From positions 1,054,001 through 1,118,000 of the forward strand of contig NZ_CP172404.1 of assembly GCF_048213115.1 (NCBI RefSeq): a stretch of DNA of 64,000 bases. Reading direction: 5' to 3'. This stretch comes from Niveibacterium terrae. Lineage in GTDB: Bacteria > Pseudomonadota > Gammaproteobacteria > Burkholderiales > Rhodocyclaceae. The notes under the pieces were generated by a model. The model did not search any database. It saw only the letters and a program-made list of their open reading frames with translations, and had not been told where the DNA came from. Below, one piece after another: positions 48,218-56,920 of this stretch (the stretch's first letter is position 1; each line of letters begins with the position of its first letter). The position numbers and the translations under genes are program-made.

Positions 48218-48661
48218 CTATCGGTGCACCAGAACAGGAATGTCCGCGTGAATCAATACTTTCTCGGTTGTTGAACTTGTCAATAGTCTTTCCAAGCCAA
48301 CCCTGCCGTGCGAAGCCATGAAGATCAGGTCGCAAGAGTTTCTTTTTGCTGCATCGATGATGGCCTCGTAGGGGGATTTGCAGATCGTCGCCAGCGTCGA
48401 GCATTCAACGTTGGAGCCGCGGGCGATGTACTCAGCCTGAACCAGTGCTTGCTGTGCCTTGATGTCGGCCTGCTCGTGAAATGTTGCGGGGGCGTTCTCA
48501 TCCATGATTGCCCCTTCGCCAATGTACGGTGCAGGGAATGGCTGTTCGATGTAGAGGAAGGTGATATGCGCGCCTGCGTCGCTTGCGAATGAGACGGCGT
48601 GTTGGACTGCCGCCAGAGAGAGCTCTGAGCCATCGGTCGGTACAAGAAGATGCTTGAACAT
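48218..48661 (-). CDS. universal stress protein family
   Basis: A 147-residue UspA-type protein: HLLVPTDGSELSLAAVQHA at the start, HADIPVLVHR at the end, and FMASHGRVGLERLLTSSTTEKVL in the ATP loop. The usual glycine before the V/S-AEKVL part is replaced by serine, so ATP binding may be weak. It is cytoplasmic. It lies 36 bases downstream of the efflux operon stop, perhaps as its last gene. Confidence 0.9.
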   Translation of the reverse strand: MFKHLLVPTDGSELSLAAVQHAVSFASDAGAHITFLYIEQPFPAPYIGEGAIMDENAPATFHEQADIKAQQALVQAEYIARGSNVECSTLATICKSPYEAIIDAAKRNSCDLIFMASHGRVGLERLLTSSTTEKVLIHADIPVLVHR

Positions 48662-48697
48662 GGCAAGTCCTTTGCAATGTAGAGGGCGCGGACGGTT

Positions 48698-50242
48698 TCA
48701 GTGCCCGCTGGCAGAGGCATCGACGACTCGTTTGGGCTTTGGTGCCAGCCAGATAACCGTGGCGGCGACGATGAAGGCGATACCGACCGCCGTCATGATC
48801 TGGTTGGTTGCCAGCATCACAGCCTGATCGCTGATCAGACCGTCGATCGACTTCATGACCGCATCTGCGGTCATGCCGGTGCCGTCGAGCATGGACCGCA
48901 CGCGCTGATCACTGTCCGAAAGTCCGACGAGTTCGGCATGGTTTTTTGTGATCTGGTCGTCCCACAAGGTCGTGATCAACGAGGTGGCAAAAGCGCCCGA
49001 CAATGTCCTCAGAAAGTTCATCAGTCCGGCCGCCGACGCGGTTTCATGTTCGTCGACGCTGGCCAAAGCCAAAGTGGTCGAGGGAATGAAGAAGAATGGC
49101 AACCCCAGGCCCATGATCATGATGGGTATCGATATATCCCAGTAGCTCATGTCGGTCGTGGCGACCGAGCGCAGGAGCGTCGCGAGTCCCAGCCACATCA
49201 CGCCGCCGAATACCAGCCGACGTGAATCGACTTTGTTTGAAAGTGTTGCGGCAATCGGGGCAACAAACATCGCAAAGACACCGGCCCAGGCTGTTGCCGT
49301 CCCCGCGCTGGTGGCGGTGTATCCCATGAAACTCTGCAGCCACTGTGGGGTCAGGACATTGGCACCAAAGAAGGCCGCGAATGCCAGACTTATCGTCAGC
49401 ACGCTGATTGAAAAGCCGCGATGGCGGAATACCCGCAGATCCACGATGGGATGTTCTTCATGAAGTTCCCAGATCAAGAACGCGGCAAATCCGATGATCG
49501 CGATGACGGTCAGCGCGATGATCTCGTCCGATGCGAACCAGTCGAGATTCTTTCCTTCGTCGATCATCAACTGAAGCGCCCCGACCCATACGATGAGCAG
49601 GACCAGTCCGATTCGGTCTATCGGATTCTTCAGGAGAGGAAGCTCATAGCGCTTCAGCATGCTCCAGGCGACGAAGGCGCAGACAAAAGCAATCGATACA
49701 TTGATGTAGAAGATCCAAGGCCAGCTGTATTCATCGCATAGATAGCCACCGAGAATCGGCCCGAGAACCGGTGCGATCAGTGTGGTCATTGCCCACAAGC
49801 CCATGGCTGCTCCGGCCTTTTCTTTGGGGAATATGCGCAAAAGCAATGTCTGCGACAGAGGCATCAGCGGGCCACCGGAAAAGCCCTGGCAGATGCGGGC
49901 AAAGACCAGCATGCCGAGCGACGTGGACATCCCGCACAGCGCGGAAAACGCACCGAAAAGTGCCATCGAGACAACAAAGACCCGGACCGCGCCAAAGCGC
50001 GCCGCCAGCCAACCCGTGAGCGGTACCGTGATTGCCTCGGCAACGGCGTAGGACGTGATGACCCAAGTTCCTTGGCTGGTAGCCGCACCCAGGGCACCCG
50101 AGATATTCGGTACGGACACATTGGCGATAGTCATGTCCAGTACGGCAACAAAGTTCGCAACTGCGAGAATGATCGCGGCCGCCCAGAGCATGCCTCCTGT
50201 CAGCGGGGCTTCGCCGCTGTTCAGAATTTTTGTTTGGCTCAT
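48698..50242 (-). CDS. DHA2-family (EmrB/QacA-type) multidrug efflux permease
   Basis: A 514-residue, 14-segment major facilitator of the EmrB type: AVLDMTIANVSVPNISGALG in the first segment, GWLAARFGAVRVFVVSMALF (motif A) and APVLGPILGGYL (motif C). It is the inner-membrane part of a tripartite pump with the HlyD-type and NodT-type proteins encoded before it in the operon. Substrate unknown. The order is outer-membrane factor, adaptor, permease. Confidence 0.93.
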   Translation of the reverse strand: MSQTKILNSGEAPLTGGMLWAAAIILAVANFVAVLDMTIANVSVPNISGALGAATSQGTWVITSYAVAEAITVPLTGWLAARFGAVRVFVVSMALFGAFSALCGMSTSLGMLVFARICQGFSGGPLMPLSQTLLLRIFPKEKAGAAMGLWAMTTLIAPVLGPILGGYLCDEYSWPWIFYINVSIAFVCAFVAWSMLKRYELPLLKNPIDRIGLVLLIVWVGALQLMIDEGKNLDWFASDEIIALTVIAIIGFAAFLIWELHEEHPIVDLRVFRHRGFSISVLTISLAFAAFFGANVLTPQWLQSFMGYTATSAGTATAWAGVFAMFVAPIAATLSNKVDSRRLVFGGVMWLGLATLLRSVATTDMSYWDISIPIMIMGLGLPFFFIPSTTLALASVDEHETASAAGLMNFLRTLSGAFATSLITTLWDDQITKNHAELVGLSDSDQRVRSMLDGTGMTADAVMKSIDGLISDQAVMLATNQIMTAVGIAFIVAATVIWLAPKPKRVVDASASGH

Positions 50243-50257
50243 ACCAGACAGCTCCGA

Positions 50258-51391
50258 TCAGTTCCGAACGCGCGTGTCGATTTTGACCGCCATCGACAGT
50301 CCGACCCTGAGCGGCTTAGCAGCCAGCTCTTCCGGGTCGAGCTTGATGCGCACCGGAACGCGCTGAACCACCTTTATCCAGTTTCCCGTCGCGTTTTGTG
50401 CGGGAATCGCGGCAAATGCCGCCCCTGAACCTGCCGAGAATCCTTCCACCGTGCCGCGGTAGGAAACCGAGCTTCCATAGATATCCGCCGAGAGGGTCAC
50501 GGGTTGCCCGACCCGGACGTTTTCCAGCTGCACTTCTTTGAAGTTTGCATCAACGTGCATTTGCTTCATCGGGACAACTGTGAGCAGAGGGGTGCCGGCG
50601 GCAACGCGCTGACCCAGTTGGACTTGACGTTTGGCGACGACGCCATCGATCGGGGCGCGAACCACCGTTCGCTGCAGATCAACGGCGGCCTGATCGCGTC
50701 GGGCGCGGGCCAGAGCAACTTCAGGGTTTGTTTCTTCGGTCGCGTTGGCGATCAATGCGGCATTGACTTCTTTGCTACCGATCGCAACGTTGCGGTTGGC
50801 CTTGGTTTGGGCCATTGCGGCTTGCGCGGCCACAAGGCTCGCTTGCGCAGAAGCAAAAGAATTCTGTGCCCGAGTCAGCTCATCGCCCGATACGGCCCCC
50901 GATGTCGATAGCGCTTCGCGGCGTTGCAGATCAACTTTCGCGCGTTGAAAATCGGCTTCAGCGGATGTCAGCTGCGCGGCTGCGCGCTTCTCATCGGCAC
51001 TTCGCGCGGCAATCTGTGCGGCCAAACCACCATCGTTTGCGACATAGCCTTTGACTCGGCGAATCGCACTGCCCAGAGCTGCTTCTGCCTGGGCCAGAGC
51101 CAGCCTGGCATCGGTCGGATCAATCACGACCAGGATATCGCCCTTCTTGACGGCCTGGGTGTCGATTACATGTACTTCGCTGATCGTTCCTCCAATAGAG
51201 GGGGTGACCTGTGCGATCTCCGCTGCGGCATAGGCGTTATCGGTCGAGACAAAATGGGAGGCGTACAAGTACCAATAGGCAGTGGAAGCCAGGGCCACCG
51301 AGCCGACCACTCCGGCCAAGGCCAGAAACAGCTTGTTGCGCCTCTGTTCATTGTTGGGCGAAGCGGAAACGGCTGCGCTGTTTTCAGACAT
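50258..51391 (-). CDS. EmrA/HlyD-type membrane fusion protein
   Basis: A 377-residue periplasmic adaptor with one N-terminal anchor (LFLALAGVVGSVALASTAYW), lipoyl half-motifs (GGTISEVHVIDTQAVKKGD, VRAPIDGVVAKRQVQLGQRV), a long alpha hairpin and a beta barrel (GQPVTLSADIYGSSVSYRG). Lies between the NodT-type gene and the permease with short gaps (15-17 bases), one operon. Confidence 0.93.
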   Translation of the reverse strand: MSENSAAVSASPNNEQRRNKLFLALAGVVGSVALASTAYWYLYASHFVSTDNAYAAAEIAQVTPSIGGTISEVHVIDTQAVKKGDILVVIDPTDARLALAQAEAALGSAIRRVKGYVANDGGLAAQIAARSADEKRAAAQLTSAEADFQRAKVDLQRREALSTSGAVSGDELTRAQNSFASAQASLVAAQAAMAQTKANRNVAIGSKEVNAALIANATEETNPEVALARARRDQAAVDLQRTVVRAPIDGVVAKRQVQLGQRVAAGTPLLTVVPMKQMHVDANFKEVQLENVRVGQPVTLSADIYGSSVSYRGTVEGFSAGSGAAFAAIPAQNATGNWIKVVQRVPVRIKLDPEELAAKPLRVGLSMAVKIDTRVRN

Positions 51392-51408
51392 GACTACTTT
51401 CCTTTCTA

Positions 51409-52863
51409 CTAATTGGATGCAAGGTGTGTTTCGCGGTAGCCACCGCCCAATGCGCGCATCAGCGCGACATCGAGGCTTGCGCGGCGCGATTGGAGGTCGG
51501 TCAAGGCGCGTTGGCTCTCGAGGAGGGTGTCTTCGGCTGAAAGCACCTCGAGGTAGCTGGAAAGCCCGCCTTCGTAGCGGTTTCTGGCAATGCGATGAGC
51601 TTCGTCCGCAGCGGCCAAGGCTTCCTGGGATTTGGCCAGGCGCCCGGCAAGCTGTCTCTGACTCAGGACGGCGTTTGCCACTTCCTGCAGGGCAACAGTG
51701 ACCGTGCGATCGTAGTTGGCAACCGCTTCATCGTAGGTGGCGACCGAGTTGCGCAATTCGCCCTTGAGGCGTCCGCCGTTAAATATCGGCAGCGAGATGG
51801 CCGGTCCGATGCTGCCAGTCGTCGAACCCTCTTTGGCCAGCAGGTTCAGGCCTAGCGATTGCAGTCCGACGAATCCCGCAAGGTTGATGTTCGGGTAGAA
51901 CTCGGCTTTCTTCTGGTCGATGCGCCGCAACTGGGCCTGCGCGCGCAGACGTGCGGCGCTCACATCCGGGCGACGCCCCAGAAGATCCGCGGCCAGGGAG
52001 CTGGGTAAGCCAATCTCGCGATGCAGATTGACGCTTGGCCGCTCAATGGACAAGCCCCGGTCAGGGCCGGCGCCCAGCAGCGCCGCCAGGCGATAACGCT
52101 GTAAGCCGATCCGTTCCTCGGCCTGAAGGAGCTCACCTTCGGCTGCGGCGCGCCGGGACTCTGCCGCTTTGAGGCTTCCCATGGTTTCAAGGCCGTTGGC
52201 AAAGCGTTCTGCGAACAGTGCAGCGGTCTTTTTGCGTAGCTCCACGGAGCGCTTAGCCGTGTCGCGTGCTTCAAACAGACGGGCAAGCTCTACATACTCA
52301 GAGGCGATGGCTGCGGCCAGACTCAAACGTGTCTGCGCGAATTCGGCGCGACTTGCCTCGATGTCCGAGCTTGCCGCCGCCAGTGCAGCGCGGTTCTTCC
52401 CCCAAAAATCGAGTTCCCAGCTGAAATCGAGGGTGGCGCGCCCATAGTCCTTCCAGCCCTCGGGCGTCATGGCCTTGGGCGTCAGGTAGTTGTAGCTCTG
52501 GCGCTGCTCGGTGACCGAGCCGTTGGCGCTCAGCTCGGGCATCAGGGCGGCTCCGGCGACTTGCTCGAGCGCGTCGGCGCGGCGAAGACGGGCGCTCGCT
52601 GCGGCCATGTCCGGTGAGTCGCGTAGAGCTTCCTGGATCAGCGTATCGAGCTGCGGATCGTCGTACGCCTGCCACCAGCGCTCGTCCGGACCGTTCGCCG
52701 CCGGCACGGCGAAAGACTGTGCCGTCTCATAGCTTTGGCTCCCTTTGGGGGAGGCCGGCTGAGCTTGGGGGGGAATCTGGGCGCAGCCCGTGACGGCGAG
52801 AGCGAGTGTCGTGAGCAGTACCCGCCTCCTCAGCGAGGCGGTAGATGGTTGAGGCATGATCAC
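51409..52863 (-). CDS. NodT-family outer-membrane efflux lipoprotein
   Basis: A 484-residue TolC-like factor with a lipobox (TTLALAVTGC) and the two OEP repeats (DERWWQAYDDPQLDTLIQEA, PISLPIFNGGRLKGELRNS). It is the first gene of the efflux operon behind the promoter/operator at 52879-52922. The terminal helices ALMRALGGGY are typical. Confidence 0.92.
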   Translation of the reverse strand: MIMPQPSTASLRRRVLLTTLALAVTGCAQIPPQAQPASPKGSQSYETAQSFAVPAANGPDERWWQAYDDPQLDTLIQEALRDSPDMAAASARLRRADALEQVAGAALMPELSANGSVTEQRQSYNYLTPKAMTPEGWKDYGRATLDFSWELDFWGKNRAALAAASSDIEASRAEFAQTRLSLAAAIASEYVELARLFEARDTAKRSVELRKKTAALFAERFANGLETMGSLKAAESRRAAAEGELLQAEERIGLQRYRLAALLGAGPDRGLSIERPSVNLHREIGLPSSLAADLLGRRPDVSAARLRAQAQLRRIDQKKAEFYPNINLAGFVGLQSLGLNLLAKEGSTTGSIGPAISLPIFNGGRLKGELRNSVATYDEAVANYDRTVTVALQEVANAVLSQRQLAGRLAKSQEALAAADEAHRIARNRYEGGLSSYLEVLSAEDTLLESQRALTDLQSRRASLDVALMRALGGGYRETHLASN

Positions 52864-52878
52864 TTCGTCTCCGAAAAA

Positions 52879-52922
52879 TGTACCAACGGGTACAGATTAG
52901 GCTTGCTTTTTGTGCCTGTCAA
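52879..52922 (-). promoter_or_regulatory. efflux operon promoter with TetR operator
   Basis: On the minus strand TTGACA (52917-52922), 17 bases, then TAATCT (52894-52899): a near-consensus sigma-70 promoter. The perfect palindrome TGTACC-AACG-GGTACA (52879-52894) starts at the last base of the -10 box and covers the transcription start. This is a classic repressor site, most likely for the divergent TetR protein. Confidence 0.82.
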
Positions 52923-52962
52923 TATAAAATGAACTCACGGGTTTAGTTACAAAGGGGGGCAG

Positions 52963-53607
52963 GTGAAGAAGAAGACTGAAGCAAGGCGTCAGGCGATCAT
53001 CGATGTGGCGGCAGAGGTTTTCCGCGAGATGGGCTTCGAACGGGCGCTGATGTCGGAGATCTGTCGGCGGATCGGCGGCTCGAAAGCGACGATCTACAAT
53101 TACTTCCCGTCAAAGGAGCTTTTGTTCGTTGAGGTTATGCGGCAGGCGACCGATGCCGAATTCAAGGGCATTCTCAAACTGCTGAACCATACGGTCGAAG
53201 ACGTTGCCGAAGCGCTACAGCACTTCGGGGAAGGTTTGTTGTCTTTGATCTATTCGCCGGAGGTCCTGGCGGCCCGCCGATTGGCGATATCCAGTGTCGG
53301 TGATGGAGAGTTTGGCCGGGCATGCTTCGAGCAAGGACCGAAGAGGAGCATGAGCGAGGTTTCCGCTTTTCTCCTGGCGCTGATGGAGAAAGGGAAATTG
53401 CGGCAATGCGATCCGGCTGTGGCCTCGTTGCACTTGCGGGGACTGCTCGAATCAGAGCTGCTGGACAGCCTGGTTTTCAGAATCGAAAGCGATATGGGGC
53501 CGGAAAGGATCAAAGAGATTGTCGCCCGGGCTGTTGCCGTCTTTATGGCTGGCTATGGCCCACACGATGCAGGGACTAATCCTTCATCAGATTGTCCGAA
53601 AGGCTAG
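52963..53607 (+). CDS. TetR/AcrR family repressor of the efflux operon
   Basis: A 214-residue TetR regulator. The helix-turn-helix lies at residues about 10-55 (RQAIIDVAAEVFREMGFERA, ISRRIGGSKATIYNYFPSKE-type order seen as CRRIGGSKATIYNYFPSKE). The effector domain follows. GTG start after GGGGGGCAGG. It is divergent from the efflux operon with the palindrome between them, so repression of the pump and release by a pump substrate are inferred. Confidence 0.92.
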   Translation: MKKKTEARRQAIIDVAAEVFREMGFERALMSEICRRIGGSKATIYNYFPSKELLFVEVMRQATDAEFKGILKLLNHTVEDVAEALQHFGEGLLSLIYSPEVLAARRLAISSVGDGEFGRACFEQGPKRSMSEVSAFLLALMEKGKLRQCDPAVASLHLRGLLESELLDSLVFRIESDMGPERIKEIVARAVAVFMAGYGPHDAGTNPSSDCPKG

Positions 53608-53731
53608 GATCGCACCGAACCGACCCGGATTCCCTGGACAGATCCACTGCGGGCGGTGTTCTGCCGCTCCGGCGAGGGGACGCTCAGATCCGCGTCTATC
53701 CGCGCAATCCGCGGCGGAATCGGCTCCTGCC

Positions 53732-54772
53732 CTAGGCCTGCTGCGCGAGCTTGCGGGGGCCGGGGATCAGGGTTTTGGCGAGCAGCGTGTTGAAGCGGTG
53801 AAACAGATATCCGGACGCGATCAGCACGACAAAGTAGGGAACGATCCAGATGCTGCCCGTCAGTCCGAACCGGCTCATCAGGTGGAGCAGGATCACCAGC
53901 AATTTCATGTGCAGGATGTAGATCTCGAAAGAGCACGCGCCGGCCAGCGCGAGGGGCTTCGATTGCAGGCTGAACCGCGAAGTCAGCAGCGCCACGATCA
54001 GACAGAACAGCGGCGACAGCACAAAGGGCAGGACAGTCGGCTGCTTGACGGCCGTCAGGGCAACAAAGACGATGGTCAGCGCGAGTGCGGCGTGGATCGC
54101 GGAAATCTTCGCGAGCATTTTACCGATCGCCCCTTCGTTCTCGCGCCAGAAGCAGCCCAGCGGGAAGCAGAGCGAGGACACGCACCACCAGAAGCCGAGG
54201 CGCAGATAGAAACAGCCGGCGATGTAGGCGGCCGTGAATGCGAGCAGCGGCAGCGACGGGTGTGAGGAGAGCTTGGTCGAGGCGAAGTGCGCGACGTAAA
54301 AGATCAGGATGGTCACGACGAACCACTGCGTGTTGTCATAGCAGAGCGGGTTCAGCACTCCGAGGAAAGAACCGGCATGGCCCAGCGCGAACCACAGCAC
54401 CGTGTTGACCAGCACGCACGGGATGTACACCCTGGAGAGGCGCTTCAACGCATAGGCTGCGAAGCCCGAATCGGGGCGGGCGCTTGCGCTCAAGCCATAG
54501 CCGGACATCAGGAAGAACATCGCGACGGAGAGGTAGCCAGCCCGGCCTGCATAGGGACTCAGCACGCCCAGACCGGGGAGCCTCTGGGATATGTGGTGCA
54601 GCACCACCGTCAGGATGAAGAATCCCCTCAGGACGTCGCCGGTGCCCCGATCCAGCTGCGGTGAAAACGCTTTTTGCCGCGCGCCGAGCAGCAGCAGCGC
54701 GATCGAGAGCAGGGCCACCGCGACGACGAAATGCGTCCCGGACAAGTTGATCGCAAACTCGGTGAATTCCAC
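53732..54772 (-). CDS. acyltransferase 3 family membrane protein
   Basis: A 346-residue polytopic protein with about ten membrane segments. The histidine pair in FFILTVVLHHISQRLPG, and VAMFFLMSGYGLSASA followed by YALKRLSRVYIPCVLV, fit acyltransferase family 3 (surface sugar or lipid O-acylation). There are no linked glycan genes. The start at MEFTEFAINLSG is the only ATG before a run of non-coding-like sequence. Confidence 0.82.
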   Translation of the reverse strand: MEFTEFAINLSGTHFVVAVALLSIALLLLGARQKAFSPQLDRGTGDVLRGFFILTVVLHHISQRLPGLGVLSPYAGRAGYLSVAMFFLMSGYGLSASARPDSGFAAYALKRLSRVYIPCVLVNTVLWFALGHAGSFLGVLNPLCYDNTQWFVVTILIFYVAHFASTKLSSHPSLPLLAFTAAYIAGCFYLRLGFWWCVSSLCFPLGCFWRENEGAIGKMLAKISAIHAALALTIVFVALTAVKQPTVLPFVLSPLFCLIVALLTSRFSLQSKPLALAGACSFEIYILHMKLLVILLHLMSRFGLTGSIWIVPYFVVLIASGYLFHRFNTLLAKTLIPGPRKLAQQA

Positions 54773-55042
54773 GGAACCGACTCCCGGTGCCGCGCGACGG
54801 CAAGCTCAGGCTGCCCGCGCATAGCCCATCGAACTGATTTGAGCGGATTCGCCTGTTCGGCGGGAATCCGAAGACTTTCCCCGGTCCGGGGTGAGGATTC
54901 CCGGCGGCCTGGGGAGTCCCGACAGACTATCCGCCCCCCTGCCTCGCGGCAAGAGGGGCGAGCGCTCCGGGCCTCGAGGATTGCTTTCCCGGAGTCCGTC
55001 CTTGGCGCTAGACTCGCTGTCCCAACAACGAGGAAGTATCCG

Positions 55043-55414
55043 ATGAGCACCCGCATCAATCCGACCAAGACCCAGATCCGCCGCCTGAACCTGCGTCAGC
55101 GCAAGAAGCTGAGGCTTGGGGAATTCCAGGAGCTGGGGCTGGAGATCCGCCTGAAGTTTGCTCAGCCGCAGCAGGATGAAGCGCTCTGGGCTTTCGCCGA
55201 TGCCTTCATCGATCTCGTCGAGTCGCGCAAGCTGGTGCTCTCCGGTTTTGGCGGCGCTACCCCGCTCGTGGAGACCGAGATTTTTGTCACCCGCGACGGG
55301 CGCGGTAGCGTCAGCGAAGAAGATGTCGCGGTGCTGCTCGACTGGCTCAAGGCGAAGGCTGAAGTCGCTTCCGCGGAGACCGACGGCCGGATCGACGCCT
55401 GGTACGGGTTCTGA
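55043..55414 (+). CDS. yggL: YggL-type 50S ribosome-binding protein
   Basis: A 123-residue protein of the DUF469/YggL family: LNLRQRKKLRLGEFQELGLE and FIDLVESRKLVLSGFGG, ending in DGRIDAWYGF. The E. coli relative binds the 50S subunit. ATG at 55043 gives the usual short basic N terminus. It stands alone between two minus-strand genes. Confidence 0.88.
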   Translation: MSTRINPTKTQIRRLNLRQRKKLRLGEFQELGLEIRLKFAQPQQDEALWAFADAFIDLVESRKLVLSGFGGATPLVETEIFVTRDGRGSVSEEDVAVLLDWLKAKAEVASAETDGRIDAWYGF

Positions 55415-55500
55415 GCGGGCGGTAGCTTCGCCACAGCCAGGCAAGGCCGGCTGGTCCGCATCTTCGCGGCTCAGTCGGCCTTGCCTTTTGGGGCTCGCGC

Positions 55501-56919
55501 TCAGCGTGCAGCGTCGATTTCCTTCCTGGCCGGCTCGGCGTCCCAGCCTCCGCCCAGCGCGGCGAACAGGTTTACCGTGGCGCTCAACTGCTGGTTCAGC
55601 TGAGTGGCCACGTCCAGCTCGGCCTGCAGCTGGGTGCGCTCGGCATCGAGCAGATCCATGAAGCTGTTCAGGCCTTCGTTGTAGCGCAGCTTCGCGATCC
55701 GCAGTGCGGCCGCGAGCGAGGCCGCGCGCGCCTGCTTGCCGTCGGTCTGGGCGCGGGTCAGGCGAAGGTTTGCGAAGCCGTCCTCGGCTTCGCGGAAGGC
55801 TGTCTGCGCGGTCTTCTGGTAGGTGGCCACCATCTCGCGCTGGCTGGCCTCGGCCTGGCGCAGCTGGTTCTTCAGCGCTCCGCCCGCGAAGATGGGCTGG
55901 GTCAGGCCCGCCGCCAGGTTCCACATCGCTGCGCCCGGATCGCTCAGCGCGTGCAGGTCGTGGCTCTCGTAGCCGCCCGAAGCGGTCAGCGAGATCCTGG
56001 GCAGGAAGGCCGCGCGGGCGGAGCCGATGTTGGCATTCGCGGCGCGCAGCTGGGCTTCGGCGGCGAGCACGTCGGGGCGCCTCTCCAGCAGCTGCGAAGG
56101 CAGACCCGCCGGTACCGTGATGTCCTGAGTCAGTTCGGTGATTTTGCGCCCGCGCGGAATCGGCCCGGGGCTGCGGCCCAGCAGAATGCTCAGCGCGTTC
56201 TGCTGCAGGATGATCTGGCGTTCCAGTTCGGGCAGCGAGGTTTCAGTCAGCGCGGTCTGTGCCTTGGCCTGCGAGTAGTCGTAGGCGGAGGCGATGCCGC
56301 CTTCGAAACGCTTCAGGGTCAGCTTTTCGGTCTCCTTCTGGGTGGCGAGGTTGATCCGGGAGATCTCGAGCTGGCGATCGAGTGTGCGCAGATGGAAATA
56401 GCCGGTGGCGACCTGGGATACGAGCGAGATGCGCAGCGCTTCCCGGTTGTAGGCGCTGGCGAACAGTTTCTCGCGGGCCGCTGCGCTGGCGTTGCGCAGT
56501 TTCCCCCACAGGTCCACTTCGTAGGAGGCGCCCAGCACCAGTTGGTCGGTTTCGCTCTTGCGCGGGATCGGCAGCTTGCCGTAGATCTGGTCGCTGCTCA
56601 TGCTCTTCTGGCTGCCCAGCTGAGCGCTCACCTGGGGCAGGTTCTGGGCCTCGGTGATGCCCAGTTGGGCGCGGGCCTCCTCGATCCGGCTGACCGCGAT
56701 CTTCATGTCCTTGTTTTCGGCAAGGGCTGTCGTGATCAACTGGTCGAGCACCGGGTCGCCGAACTGCTTCCACCACTGTGCTGTCTCGGCTTGCGTTGTA
56801 TCGTGGTTCGCCTGAGACCAGACTCCGGGGGCGTTCACGTCGGGGCGCACGTATTCCGGGGTCAGGCTGCAGGCGCCCAGCACCAGGGACAGCGGCAGGA
56901 TCAGCATCGGTTTGCGCAT
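55501..56919 (-). CDS. RND efflux outer-membrane lipoprotein (NodT/OprM-type)
   Basis: A 472-residue TolC-like factor with a lipobox (LPLSLVLGACSL) and OEP repeats (TAQWWKQFGDPVLDQLITTA, LTQPIFAGGALKNQLRQAE), ending in AALGGGWD. It begins one base after the RND permease stop, so the three efflux genes form one operon. Confidence 0.93.
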   Translation of the reverse strand: MRKPMLILPLSLVLGACSLTPEYVRPDVNAPGVWSQANHDTTQAETAQWWKQFGDPVLDQLITTALAENKDMKIAVSRIEEARAQLGITEAQNLPQVSAQLGSQKSMSSDQIYGKLPIPRKSETDQLVLGASYEVDLWGKLRNASAAAREKLFASAYNREALRISLVSQVATGYFHLRTLDRQLEISRINLATQKETEKLTLKRFEGGIASAYDYSQAKAQTALTETSLPELERQIILQQNALSILLGRSPGPIPRGRKITELTQDITVPAGLPSQLLERRPDVLAAEAQLRAANANIGSARAAFLPRISLTASGGYESHDLHALSDPGAAMWNLAAGLTQPIFAGGALKNQLRQAEASQREMVATYQKTAQTAFREAEDGFANLRLTRAQTDGKQARAASLAAALRIAKLRYNEGLNSFMDLLDAERTQLQAELDVATQLNQQLSATVNLFAALGGGWDAEPARKEIDAAR

Positions 56920-56920
56920 C

